Assembly: GCA_022376925.1 (NCBI GenBank)
Contig: JAIOJX010000032.1
Location: 199,574,939-199,638,938 of the forward strand
Source of the DNA: Tragulus kanchil
Taxonomy: Eukaryota > Chordata > Mammalia > Artiodactyla > Tragulidae
Length of the DNA: 64,000 nucleotides
Reading direction: 5' to 3'
Position 1 is the stretch's first letter, and each line of letters begins with the position of its first letter. The notes below the pieces were generated by a model. The model made no database searches and had not been told where the DNA came from. It saw only the letters and a program-made list of their open reading frames with translations. Shown here piece by piece: positions 11,310 to 22,779 of this stretch. Position numbers and translations under genes: made by a program.

Positions 11310-12345
11310 AAAGAAATAATAATAGGAGCCCCTGTACCAGAGCAAGGAAAAGAAGTTTTACAATTAGAAATGTAACTAAAACCATTGTTTCTCCTTTTTA
11401 AAGCAATATTTAGCAACTGATGGAAACTCTTGTAATAGAATTTTTTCTGTGTATCTTATCATTTACTTGTTAATGCTAGAAACATTATTTGTGCCTGGAA
11501 ATGGGAGTGAGCATGGGACATACACAGCAGCATACCACAGCCTTGCCTTGGCTCCCAAGAGTCACGCAGTCATCCATATTACTTCCCAGCTGTGTTGGGT
11601 GATGCCCCAAAATGGTAGCTTGAACAAGGCTTTAGCGAGAGTACTTTTACTGCAGAAACATGAAATGCTGTGAATCTGAGCTTTATTTTCCCAGAAAGTC
11701 AATTGTTAAATAAATATCGACCAGAGTCCACAAGAGTCTACCAGTCTAAATATCTACCAGAGTCTTCTTGACATGTATCTGTCATCATAATTAAGCACCT
11801 TCTATGTGCTACAAATCTTACCTGTGTATAATATCTAACCCTTACAAGTATCCTTAAGAATGGGCTAAATATCTGTTGTTATTCCTGCTAGACAAGAAGA
11901 ATGAAAGTTCAGAGACCAAATAAATTGACTAATATCACAAAGCTTTAAATAAGACATACTTCAAATCCAAAATACATCATCATATTCTACATGATGCTGT
12001 CTTCCAAGGTTAATGGATTATTAGATCCTGGAGAAAAGTGCTGTCTATGGAAATCCTGATATGCATGTCAGTGGACAACATTGATATTAGGGTGGGAAGA
12101 TGTGGGCTGGATATTTGAGAAGTTCTAGAGGGAGTATATACAGGCCCTGCTGCAGAACTCAATGCTCTCTACTGCCCTAATCTGTTTACCTATTCAAAGG
12201 GAAGACACAAAAGGCATGCTTATCAAATCTACTGATGCCGTCAAACTTAGAAGGACATATTATGTAACTTGGGTATTATGTATATTTATGTGAACCATCC
12301 AGTCTCCTGGAATAAGACACATTTAATGAAGTGAAATAAATAAAG
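11310..12345. repeat. Duplication E, copy 2
   Basis: Second copy of 10276-11309, joined without spacer at an A/AAATA-rich microhomology. Confidence 0.95.
11794..12014 (-). mobile_element. MIR-like fragment, duplicate of 10760-10980
   Basis: Same fragment in block E copy 2. Confidence 0.5.
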
Positions 12346-12629
12346 CAAATGTCATATGTACCAGGTGAGAGAATGAATGATATGACTTTTGAAGAGAAAA
12401 GAGTTTGGGAGAAGACTGAAGACCGTTCTTAGCTTTTGAAGAAGAAATTCTTCCACTTCTGTAGAAGAGACTCTTTCACCTAGGGAGTGAAATTTAATTA
12501 ACAAAGGAGAGATTTAGGAAGGAAGACTCCATTTCAACAGGAGAAGGAATTTTCTAGTGCAAATAGAGCACTACTCATCTCTCACTTAACTCAAGGAGAA
12601 TCTGAAAGTGACCTCTCACCAAGTGAGGA

Positions 12630-12732
12630 TTAAATATGCAGGATCTGAAGCCAGGAAGTCCAGATGCAAATCTGAGCTCTGCTGATTCTTAAATGATCTG
12701 AGGCAAATCTTTCCTCATCTGCAAATGAGGAT
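12630..12732 (+). mobile_element. MIR, left half, split by a SINE insertion
   Basis: Reads like sense MIR up to 'tcctcatctgcaaatgagg' and resumes at 12959 with 'atgaggataatagtacctaa'. A Bov-tA element was inserted in between. Block F copy 2 has no left half. Confidence 0.65.
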
Positions 12733-12958
12733 GCACTGTGCTAAGTTGTTTCAGTGGTGTCCAACTCTAGGTGACCCTATGAACTGTAGCCCACCAGGTT
12801 CCTCTGTTGATGAGATTCTCCAGGTAAGAATACTGGGGTGGGTTGCCATATCCTCCTCCAAGAGATCTGCCCTACAACAGAGACCGAACCCATATCTCTT
12901 ATGTCTCCTGTAATGGCAGGAAGGATCTTCACCACTAGCACCCCCTGTGAAGCCCAAC
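12733..12958 (-). mobile_element. Bov-tA SINE inserted in a MIR
   Basis: Antisense Bov-tA. The 8 bp 'atgaggat' flanks it (12725-12732 and 12959-12966), so this copy shows a genuine insertion into the MIR. Confidence 0.88.
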
Positions 12959-13085
12959 ATGAGGATAATAGTACCTAATTCAACAGGTCATCAAATGTCA
13001 AAAGAGACAATGTAAATACTTATATAGAAAGTGTCAGACTAGTGCCTAGCACAATACCAGTCCTTTATGAACATCTACTGCCATT
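12959..13085 (+). mobile_element. MIR, right half
   Basis: Continuation of the MIR interrupted at 12732, through 'tgcctagcacaataccag' and 'catctactgcca'. Copied at 14099-14225. Confidence 0.65.
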
Positions 13086-13274
13086 TTGGTGGCAAGAAAA
13101 TTTATGATTTCAGATAAATCAGAAATTTTATCAACCTTATTTGTCTCTGATTTTGTGTTTACTTAACTTTCGCCCACAACACAGTGCTAAACTCCTGGTT
13201 GGCTTACAACAGTATATGTTGATGAACTGAGACTCACAGAATAGTTTTTGCTTTTTTTTTTTTTTTTAACAATG

Positions 13275-13306
<32 letters not shown>

Positions 13307-13309
13307 AAT

Positions 13310-13565
13310 TTTGACCTTTTTTTCATCGATCTTTATTTATTTATTTTTCATCCATCTTTGGCCTGTGTGGGCCTCGCATTGCAGTAGCCTCTCTTGTTGC
13401 AGAGCACTGGCTCTGGGCACATGCGCTCCAGGGTGTTGGCTCATAATTGGACACACCAGTTCAGCCACTCCACGGCATGTGGAATTTTCCCAGGCCAGAG
13501 ATCAAACTGGTGCCCCTTGCACTGCAAGGTGGACTCTTTACCCACTGGACCAACAAGGAAGCCCC
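13310..13565 (-). mobile_element. CHR-like tRNA SINE, antisense
   Basis: Antisense body ('gcctcgcattgcagtagcc', 'gcagagcactggctctggg') and head ('ggaccaacaaggaagcccc'). The inner tail 'catccatctttggcc' matches the start of the 3' unit of the SINE at 9819. A T/TTTA-rich antisense tail lies at 13248-13345. Confidence 0.8.
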
Positions 13566-13593
13566 CTTAATACTCTTTATTAAGACTGCCATG

Positions 13594-13870
13594 AGGGGCT
13601 TTCCTAGTAGCTCAGTGGTAAAGAGTTTGCCTGCCAACGCAGGGGACACCAGTTCGATCCCTGATCCAGGAAGATCCCACATGCTGCAGAGCAACTAAGC
13701 CCGTGAGCTACAACTATCTAGCCTGTGTTCTACTGCCTTGGAGTCACAACTACTGAAGCCCAGGGGCGCTAGAGCCCTAGTTCCACAATGAGAGAAGTCA
13801 CCATAACAAGAAGCCTGCTCACCTCAACTAGAGAGTACCCCCACTCCCTGCAACTAGAGAAGAGCCTGCG
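13594..13870 (+). mobile_element. CHR-type SINE, truncated by duplication edge
   Basis: Starts 'aggggctttcctagtagctc' after 'aagactgccatg' (13582-13593). It stops at 'agagaagagcctgcg' without tail or right target-site duplication; the complete version is at 14729-15058. Confidence 0.85.
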
Positions 13871-13873
13871 AGG

Positions 13874-14098
13874 TGCACTGTGCTAAGTTGTTTCAGTGGT
13901 GTCCAACTCTAGGTGACCCTATGAACTGTAGCCCACCAGGTTCCTCTGTTGAAGATTCTCCAGGTAAGAATACTGGGGTGGGTTGCCATATCCTCCTCCA
14001 AGAGATCTGCCCTACAACAGAGACCGAACCCATATCTCTTATGTCTCCTGTAATGGCAGGAAGGATCTTCACCACTAGCACCCCCTGTGAAGCCCAAC
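13874..14098 (-). mobile_element. Bov-tA SINE, duplicate of 12733-12958
   Basis: Same element, but the left flank is a truncated SINE, not MIR, so the left target-site duplication is missing. Confidence 0.88.
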
Positions 14099-14225
14099 AT
14101 GAGGATAATAGTACCTAATTCAACAGGTCATCAAATGTCAAAAGAGACAATGTAAATACTTATATAGAAAGTGTCAGACTAGTGCCTAGCACAATACCAG
14201 TCCTTTATGAACATCTACTGCCATT
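14099..14225 (+). mobile_element. MIR right half, duplicate of 12959-13085
   Basis: Copy within block F copy 2, without its left half. Confidence 0.65.
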
Positions 14226-14439
14226 TTGGTGGCAAGAAAATTTATGATTTCAGATAAATCAGAAATTTTATCAACCTTATTTGTCTCTGATTTTGTGTTT
14301 ACTTAACTTTCGCCCACAACACAGTGCTAAACTCCTGGTTGGCTTACAACAGTATATGTTGATGAACTGAGACTCACAGAATAGTTTTTGCTTTTTTTTT
14401 TTTTTTTAACAATGTTTTTCTTTTCTTTTCTTTTTTTTT

Positions 14440-14701
14440 TTAATTTTGACCTTTTTTTCATCGATCTTTATTTATTTATTTTTCATCCATCTTTGGCCTG
14501 TGTGGGCCTCGCATTGCAGTAGCCTCTCTTGTTGCAGAGCACTGGCTCTGGGCACATGCGCTCCAGGGTGTTGGCTCATAATTGGACACACCAGTTCAGC
14601 CACTCCACGGCATGTGGAATTTTCCCAGGCCAGAGATCAAACTGGTGCCCCTTGCACTGCAAGGTGGACTCTTTACCCACTGGACCAACAAGGAAGCCCC
14701 C
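14440..14701 (-). mobile_element. CHR-like SINE, duplicate of 13310-13565
   Basis: Same element in block F copy 2, with one TTTTC unit fewer in the pyrimidine tail. Confidence 0.8.
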
Positions 14702-14728
14702 TTAATACTCTTTATTAAGACTGCCATG

Positions 14729-15058
14729 AGGGGCTTTCCTAGTAGCTCAGTGGTAAAGAGTTTGCCTGCCAACGCAGGGGACACCAGTTCGATCCCTGAT
14801 CCAGGAAGATCCCACATGCTGCAGAGCAACTAAGCCCGTGAGCTACAACTATCTAGCCTGTGTTCTACTGCCTTGGAGTCACAACTACTGAAGCCCAGTG
14901 TGCTCTAGAGCCCAAGTTCCACAATGAGAGAAGTCACCATAACAAGAAGCCTGCTCACCTCAGCTAGAGAGTAGCCTCCACTCCCTGCAACTAGAGAAGA
15001 GCCTGCGGCAGCAGTGAAAAACCAGAATAGTCAAAAATAAATAAATAACAGTGAAAAA
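14729..15058 (+). mobile_element. CHR-type SINE, complete
   Basis: tRNA-Glu-like head, repeated 'aactactgaagccc'-type body units and an AAATA-rich tail. The 12 bp 'aagactgccatg' flanks it at 14717-14728 and 15059-15070, so it is one complete retroposon. Confidence 0.9.
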
Positions 15059-15521
15059 AAGACTGCCATGGAAAATCACAGCATAAATTCTAGAGAAAGT
15101 AGACACACCATTTATTAAAAGAGCTTTTAATTACCTCAAAGAGTTTCTGAATATATAAAAATCAAATAATACATCATGTCCCTAAGAAAACAGACTAGCC
15201 TTGACTTTTAACAACCTTCTAAAAATCATATTCCTGATTTTGTACCATTGTAATTTTTCACCCTTACTTTCATCCAATCAGGAAAATGTTCATATACTGC
15301 CATCAGTATAAGGATTAGGGATAAAAGCTGCTTTTTTTTCCTCATCTGATGACAAATTTTACTTTTTTGAAAAATTTCCCATGTGAATCTATTAGTTATC
15401 ATAAATGCTCCCAGGCTACAAAAGATTCATAGTTATTCTAAAAAGGAGTCATCATCATTTCATTCTTGAATTGTTACCAATAGGCAAACTTGACTCCACT
15501 GTGGCTTTTACTCTGAGTCAC

Positions 15522-16640
15522 TGTACTAGGAAGAAATGCCCATAAAGAAAGGATAAACCATTTAGTGTTATTTAGCCTAAAGTATGGAAGGCTAGAGAGG
15601 AAAAAAAAAATTGTAAAAATACCTATTTCAAAAATGTGAAGTTTATTATTTGAGAGTAGTTACCATATGTTCTTCATTCCCCTGAGGATAGATAAAAGAA
15701 AGTCATGGAAAAAAAATACAGCTTAAACGAGAGCAATAGGGATTTCAGATAATGGTTTTACAAAGAACTTCTGGGTAAAAAGTGCCATTGAGTATCAGAA
15801 CAGGTTAGCAAGAGACAGAGTGAAATCTTTTTCTCTCCGAGTGTTAGCTGTGTGTACACTGTTTTCCAATTTGTTTCACCACCTGCTATTCTATTTGTAT
15901 TAATGAAGGAGAACAAGTAAAAGCTAACCCATTCCTTCCCAGGGATGTTATGCTACAGACAAACAGGTGTGCTGTGCTATGTCACTTCTGCTGTATCCAA
16001 CTCTTTGTGACCCCATGGATTATACCCTACCATGTTGTTCCATCCATGGGATTCTCCAGGCAAGAATACTGGAGTGGGTTGCCATTTACCCTTCCAGAGA
16101 GTCTTCCCAAACCAGGGATTGAACTGAGTCTCCTACAAGGATCACTACAAAAGACCTTTTAGCAGCTTTCTATTCCTCATTCCAGGAAATCCATTTTTTT
16201 TTCTTTCTCTTTAGTTTCATAATGTGTAGCTGGACTTCAGAGATCTCCCCATGGTTCTAAGGTTCGCATTATTTTATCCCCTGACTAGGTGCCTTTGTTC
16301 TTCTACTGGTTCCTCCTTTCTTCAGTGGTTCCTCACTTTTCTACTAGACACTCATCACTGAACACTCTACTAGACACTCATCACGGATATGCCAAACCTT
16401 CTATACACCTCTTTTGAGAAAAATAGCATCCCCTTTCATGGATTCAACCATCATTTTTAGGTGGCTAACTGTGGTGTTCAGGTTATTATACTCTCTTTCC
16501 AACTCTACTTCAGAATCACCTTACTGATTACTGAGTATTCTCATTTAGCTATTTTATAGTCATCAAAACCTCAAAACCAAAACCTTTGCTAAGCCACCTT
16601 CTTTTTCTTTACTTTTTAAATATTTTTGCCATCCTTACTT
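15522..16640. repeat. Duplication G, copy 1
   Basis: Repeated at 16649-17756, offset 1124-1127 bp. The copies differ by three A in the run at 15600. The last bases (16630-16650) look like a corrupted version of the real continuation at 17756-17795. Confidence 0.95.
15968..16140 (-). mobile_element. Bov-tA SINE, antisense, head truncated
   Basis: Antisense Bov-A body ('gggattctccaggcaagaat', 'gggttgccattt') and part of the head. It ends early at 'tcctacaagg'. Duplicated at 17092-17264. Confidence 0.85.
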
Positions 16641-16648
16641 TTTCAAAA

Positions 16649-17756
16649 TGTACTAGGAAGAAATGCCCATAAAGAAAGGATAAACCATTTAGTGTTATTT
16701 AGCCTAAAGTATGGAAGGCTAGAGAGGAAAAAAATTGTAAAAATACCTATTTCAAAAATGTGAAGTTTATTATTTGAGAGTAGTTACCATATGTTCTTCA
16801 TTCCCCTGAGGATAGATAAAAGAAAGTCATGGAAAAAAAATACAGCTTAAACGAGAGCAATAGGGATTTCAGATAATGGTTTTACAAAGAACTTCTGGGT
16901 AAAAAGTGCCATTGAGTATCAGAACAGGTTAGCAAGAGACAGAGTGAAATCTTTTTCTCTCCGAGTGTTAGCTGTGTGTACACTGTTTTCCAATTTGTTT
17001 CACCACCTGCTATTCTATTTGTATTAATGAAGGAGAACAAGTAAAAGCTAACCCATTCCTTCCCAGGGATGTTATGCTACAGACAAACAGGTGTGCTGTG
17101 CTATGTCACTTCTGCTGTATCCAACTCTTTGTGACCCCATGGATTATACCCTACCATGTTGTTCCATCCATGGGATTCTCCAGGCAAGAATACTGGAGTG
17201 GGTTGCCATTTACCCTTCCAGAGAGTCTTCCCAAACCAGGGATTGAACTGAGTCTCCTACAAGGATCACTACAAAAGACCTTTTAGCAGCTTTCTATTCC
17301 TCATTCCAGGAAATCCATTTTTTTTTCTTTCTCTTTAGTTTCATAATGTGTAGCTGGACTTCAGAGATCTCCCCATGGTTCTAAGGTTCGCATTATTTTA
17401 TCCCCTGACTAGGTGCCTTTGTTCTTCTACTGGTTCCTCCTTTCTTCAGTGGTTCCTCACTTTTCTACTAGACACTCATCACTGAACACTCTACTAGACA
17501 CTCATCACGGATATGCCAAACCTTCTATACACCTCTTTTGAGAAAAATAGCATCCCCTTTCATGGATTCAACCATCATTTTTAGGTGGCTAACTGTGGTG
17601 TTCAGGTTATTATACTCTCTTTCCAACTCTACTTCAGAATCACCTTACTGATTACTGAGTATTCTCATTTAGCTATTTTATAGTCATCAAAACCTCAAAA
17701 CCAAAACCTTTGCTAAGCCACCTTCTTTTTCTTTACTTTTTAAATATTTTTTGCCA
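16649..17756. repeat. Duplication G, copy 2
   Basis: Second copy of 15522-16640; its 3' end leads within about 50 bp into the next pair (H). Confidence 0.95.
17092..17264 (-). mobile_element. Bov-tA SINE, duplicate of 15968-16140
   Basis: Same element in block G copy 2. Confidence 0.85.
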
Positions 17757-18089
17757 ATGCCCTCAATCACCCTATGTGCCAACCTTCAAAATGTATCTGT
17801 ATCTATCCTTCTCTGGTATAGGCACCTCCTACCAATAGTCTTCCACCCCCAATTAGTGTCCTGGCCTCTCAAGTCCTATTCTCTTATATGGCTCATGACT
17901 TTCTTCCCCATGATTCTCAAGCACATACTGATTAGACTGCAGGTTCTCTACTTTGACATTCAGAGCCCTCCACAAGCTGACTTCAAGTCACTTTCCTATG
18001 CTTATTCACAATTTAAAATCCTTCTATATGAGTCAAACTTATCTCGAGCTTCCACTGACCCTTCTGATGGTCTATCTGTTTTAATCTCA

Positions 18090-18270
18090 TGCATGTGTGC
18101 ATGCTTAGTTGCTTCATTCATGTCCAACTCTTTGCAACCCCACGGATCCTCCATCCATGGGATTCTCCAGGCAAGAATACTGAAGTGGGTTTCCATGTCA
18201 ACTTTCCAGGGATCTTCCTGACCCAGGGATCGAACCCGTGTCTCTTGTGTCTCCTACATGGGCAGACAGG
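18090..18270 (-). mobile_element. Bov-tA SINE, antisense
   Basis: Antisense body ('gggattctccaggcaagaat') and worn head ending in 'ctcctacatgggcagacagg'. Duplicated at 19275-19455. Confidence 0.85.
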
Positions 18271-18643
18271 AAGTCAGTTAAGTGTTATACAAAATTCATC
18301 TTAGACCTACCTTCCTTGGACCACCCAGTAAACAGCATTTGCCTCCTCATCTACACACCTATCTGCAATGCTCCCTTTGCTCTTAACACCTATGGCCTTA
18401 AACTACTAATTTTTTCTCATATAACTTTTCCAGCTCATAATTTTTTCAGCTTTCAATGGGCTGCAATTTGAAAACACAGACTCTTACATATACAACTTTA
18501 TATCTCTTCTCTTAAAAAATACATGTGAATGAATATTGATTTAATTTTGCTCATTCTTGATTCCAAGTGTTGCTTCTAAGCCTCCACATTTACTTTTGTC
18601 CTTCTCATAAGACTAGTAGCTTTTAATCCATCATTTCACTCTG

Positions 18644-18835
18644 CAAGATAAGTGACTTCAGTCATGTCTGACTCTTTGCAACCCCATGAACTGTAGCCCA
18701 CCAGGCCCCTCTGTCCATGGGGTTCTCCAGGCAAGAATACTGGAGTACATTGCCATGCCCTCCTCCAGGAGGTCTTTTCAACTGAGGGATCAAACCTGCA
18801 TCTCTTATGTCTCCTGCACTGGGAGTCAGGTTCTT
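18644..18835 (-). mobile_element. Bov-tA SINE with 13 bp target-site duplication
   Basis: Antisense element flanked by 'tcatttcactctg' at 18631-18643 and 18836-18848. Confidence 0.88.
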
Positions 18836-19274
18836 TCATTTCACTCTGAGGCCTATTTAATCCCTTGTATGAAACATGTAAAGTGCAAGAGGAAGAGAGT
18901 AAGTGAAAGTTAGAGAGAAAAAAAGAGAGAGGTGGAAAGGAAAGAAGACAAATGAGGAAAGACAAAACTAAGAAGAAAGAGAAAATCCCATCCTTCTCTG
19001 GTATAGGCACCTCCTACCAATAGTCTTCCACCCCCAATTAGTGTCCTGGCCTCTCAAGTCCTATTCTCTTATATGGCTCATGACTTTCTTCCCCATGATT
19101 CTCAAGCACATACTGATTAGACTGCAGGTTCTCTACTTTGACATTCAGAGCCCTCCACAAGCTGACTTCAAGTCACTTTCCTATGCTTATTCACAATTTA
19201 AAATCCTTCTATATGAGTCAAACTTATCTCGAGCTTCCACTGACCCTTCTGATGGTCTATCTGTTTTAATCTCA

Positions 19275-19455
19275 TGCATGTGTGCATGCTTAGTTGCTTC
19301 ATTCATGTCCAACTCTTTGCAACCCCACGGATCCTCCATCCATGGGATTCTCCAGGCAAGAATACTGAAGTGGGTTTCCATGTCAACTTTCCAGGGATCT
19401 TCCTGACCCAGGGATCGAACCCGTGTCTCTTGTGTCTCCTACATGGGCAGACAGG
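19275..19455 (-). mobile_element. Bov-tA SINE, duplicate of 18090-18270
   Basis: Same element in block H copy 2. Confidence 0.85.
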
Positions 19456-19829
19456 AAGTCAGTTAAGTGTTATACAAAATTCATCTTAGACCTACCTTCC
19501 TTGGACCACCCAGTAAACAGCATTTGCCTCCTCATCTACACACCTATCTGCAATGCTCCCTTTGCTCTTAACACCTATGGCCTTAAACTACTAATTTTTT
19601 CTCATATAACTTTTCCAGCTCATAATTTTTTCAGCTTTCAATGGGCTGCAATTTGAAAACACAGACTCTTACATATACAACTTTATATCTCTTCTTTTAA
19701 AAAAATACATGTGAATGAATATTGATTTAATTTTGCTCATTCTTGATTCCAAGTGTTGCTTCTAAGCCTCCACATTTACTTTTGTCCTTCTCATAAGACT
19801 AGTAGCTTTTAATCCATCATTTCACTCTG

Positions 19830-20021
19830 CAAGATAAGTGACTTCAGTCATGTCTGACTCTTTGCAACCCCATGAACTGTAGCCCACCAGGCCCCTCTGT
19901 CCATGGGGTTCTCCAGGCAAGAATACTGGAGTACATTGCCATGCCCTCCTCCAGGAGGTCTTTTCAACTGAGGGATCAAACCTGCATCTCTTATGTCTCC
20001 TGCACTGGGAGTCAGGTTCTT
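19830..20021 (-). mobile_element. Bov-tA SINE, duplicate of 18644-18835
   Basis: Same element and target-site duplication, lying fully inside the duplicated block. Confidence 0.88.
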
Positions 20022-20510
20022 TCATTTCACTCTGAGGCCTATTTAATCCCTTGTATGAAACATGTAAAGTGCAAGAGGAAGAGAGTAAGTGAAAGTTAGA
20101 GAGAAAAAAAGAGAGAGGTGGAAAGGAAAGAAGACAAATGAGGAAAGACAAAACTAAGAAGAAAGAGAAAATCCCATGGTTTTGCTTCCTCCAAGTATGA
20201 CAACTCAGAAATTACTTGTGAATCTTTTCACAGCTCAGTCCTCAATTTGGAGGATCAGACAGGAAGATTATAAGTCATGGCTCACATCAGTTATTCTCAG
20301 TAAACTACTCCTTCATTTCAAGGTTCCTAAGTAAAACGACTAATAGCTTCACTTCTACTATGAAGCAAGTTCCTGGCCATTCAACTGACCTACTTGAATG
20401 AAATTCCTGCCAGTCAGCTACTGAGTATCACAGCTGAATTGCCTTCTGTTAATTCTGGAATATTGACTCTTGGATACTGTATCATTAAGATGATTTCTTT
20501 TTTCTTTTAG

Positions 20511-20631
20511 TATTAAGTGGGCTGATGCCTACCCTTCTGCTATGGAACTGTTGTTTAGCGAAGCAAATTATGTCATTCTCACTAGTCCATCAAATCCAAA
20601 TACTAAAAATGAATTCCCCCTGGTGGCATAA
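20511..20631 (+). other. Candidate coding exon (unidentified), possibly 3'-terminal
   Basis: A T-rich tract ending 'tttcttttag' (to 20510) looks like a 3' splice site. In the frame starting at 20512 there are 39 open codons before TAA at 20629-20631; the peptide begins IKWADAYPSAMELLFSEANY. I do not recognise the protein. No convincing 5' splice site follows, so if real it would be a last exon. Duplicated block I starts inside it at 20566; the second copy (21685 on) carries only the 3' part and diverges after 21720. An open frame of this length by chance in three frames is quite possible, so support is modest. Confidence 0.3.
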
Positions 20632-21684
20632 ACAAACTGGTCTTTAATACACAGAATATCATAACAGATTGTCCTTGGCTGTTCACTATACTGTATGTTC
20701 TGACACTTGTTGGTGTATTTACAGTGCTTCTGCTAAAAAAAGAATTGATCAAGGGAAACAGCCAAGTTCAGAATGTTTTAAATCTACATTACATACTGTC
20801 AAAATAACTTTTAAATATATGTGAAAGTGAACATTTGCAATTCAAAACAAGAACACATAAGGGAGAAATAGAAAATGCTTCCACTTCATATAAATTATAT
20901 TAGAAAGAAGTTACTTATACCATCCATTTTCTACCAGATTCGAGGAGAAATCGATGGCAGAGTAAGAGTATCCTCCTCCCAGAGACTGCACTTATAATGG
21001 AAAATAATAATCTCTAGAAAGAAAGATCAAGTACGAATAGCTAAACAGGAGATAATTCAGAGGATTATCACATGATCTTCTGATAGTATAACCATCATTT
21101 TTATATGGAACTCTACAATCAGATAGGTGTTTACTAAACACATACTATGCCACTGGCACTGTCTCTGGTTCTTGGAAAACACAGAAGAGGCACAAGATGT
21201 GGTGCCTTTGCCAAAGGAGTAAGTAATCTAGTGTAGGGTATAAGAGCAATGCAGAAGAGAAACTGAGAGAATACAAAGCAGCAGGCATTGAATGTGAGCT
21301 CTTGGCACTGATGAAGAGAAATTCAGAGCAGGGAGAGAGAGTTCAATACTAGAAGAGTCTGTGTGGCTTCTTAAAGGAGTCAGGGGGAAAATGGGAGTGA
21401 GGTCAGGGATTCATGAATTAATACATTTTGATTCAGTAGTCTGAAGCAGGAAGAGACATTCTCAATAGGCATCTTTAAGAGGGTGACACTATTGATAAGT
21501 GGGGAGCAGCTGAGGAGGCCACCCCAGCTGAGGAAGAGGCTGTGTATAGTGCAACAGAGAAAAAAAAAAATCAGTGTTGATAAGCCGATCTTGGATGGTC
21601 TTGTAAACAAAATCTTGAAAGACAGCATTGCATGCGGTTAGGCCACCAATGGGATGCCTGGCTTGGATCTGTGACTGTGGAGCC
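20566..21684. repeat. Duplication I, copy 1
   Basis: Repeated at 21685-22779, offset 1119 bp at the start and 1092 bp afterwards. The join region 21720-21755 is a shortened, altered version of 20601-20662. Confidence 0.95.
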
Positions 21685-22779
21685 AATTATGTCATTCTCA
21701 CTAGTCCATCAAATCCAAATTAAGAATTCCCCTGGTGGCATCAAGGTTTGAAACATAACAGATTGTCCTTGGCTGTTCACTATACTGTATGTTCTGACAC
21801 TTGTTGGTGTATTTACAGTGCTTCTGCTAAAAAGAATTGATCAAGGGAAACAGCCAAGTTCAGAATGTTTTAAATCTACATTACATACTGTCAAAATAAC
21901 TTTTAAATATATGTGAAAGTGAACATTTGCAATTCAAAACAAGAACACATAAGGGAGAAATAGAAAATGCTTCCACTTCATATAAATTATATTAGAAAGA
22001 AGTTACTTATACCATCCATTTTCTACCAGATTCGAGGAGAAATCGATGGCAGAGTAAGAGTATCCTCCTCCCAGAGACTGCACTTATAATGGAAAATAAT
22101 AATCTCTAGAAAGAAAGATCAAGTACGAATAGCTAAACAGGAGATAATTCAGAGGATTATCACATGATCTTCTGATAGTATAACCATCATTTTTATATGG
22201 AACTCTACAATCAGATAGGTGTTTACTAAACACATACTATGCCACTGGCACTGTCTCTGGTTCTTGGAAAACACAGAAGAGGCACAAGATGTGGTGCCTT
22301 TGCCAAAGGAGTAAGTAATCTAGTGTAGGGTATAAGAGCAATGCAGAAGAGAAACTGAGAGAATACAAAGCAGCAGGCATTGAATGTGAGCTCTTGGCAC
22401 TGATGAAGAGAAATTCAGAGCAGGGAGAGAGAGTTCAATACTAGAAGAGTCTGTGTGGCTTCTTAAAGGAGTCAGGGAGAAAATGGGAGTGAGGTCAGGG
22501 ATTCATGAATTAATACATTTTGATTCAGTAGTCTGAAGCAGGAAGAGACATTCTCAATAGGCATCTTTAAGAGGGTGACACTATTGATAAGTGGGGAGCA
22601 GCTGAGGAGGCCACCCCAGCTGAGGAAGAGGCTGTGTATAGTGCAACAGAGAAAAAAAAAAATCAGTGTTGATAAGCCGATCTTGGATGGTCTTGTAAAC
22701 AAAATCTTGAAAGACAGCATTGCATGCGGTTAGGCCACCAATGGGATGCCTGGCTTGGATCTGTGACTGTGGAGCCAAT
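21685..22779. repeat. Duplication I, copy 2
   Basis: Second copy of 20566-21684. Differences include a G/A change in the run near 21385/22477 and three fewer A near 20738/21833. Confidence 0.95.

Larger units (their letters stand above)
12732..13870. repeat. Duplication F, copy 1
   Basis: Repeated at 13874-15007, offset 1135-1142 bp. It starts at the edge of a Bov-tA element and ends inside a CHR-like SINE, truncating it. Substitutions cluster at its end (13760-13850 against 14895-14985), typical of a low-quality contig end. Confidence 0.95.
13874..15007. repeat. Duplication F, copy 2
   Basis: Second copy of 12732-13870. The downstream SINE is complete here, with both target-site duplications; the upstream SINE has lost its left target-site duplication. 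Confidence 0.95.
17805..18989. repeat. Duplication H, copy 1
   Basis: Repeated at 18990-20176, offset 1185 bp, the longest of the set. It carries two antisense Bov-tA SINEs. Copies differ near 18509/19694 (C/T change and one A). Confidence 0.95.
18990..20176. repeat. Duplication H, copy 2
   Basis: Second copy of 17805-18989, joined at the short shared word 'atccca'/'atcc'. Confidence 0.95.
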
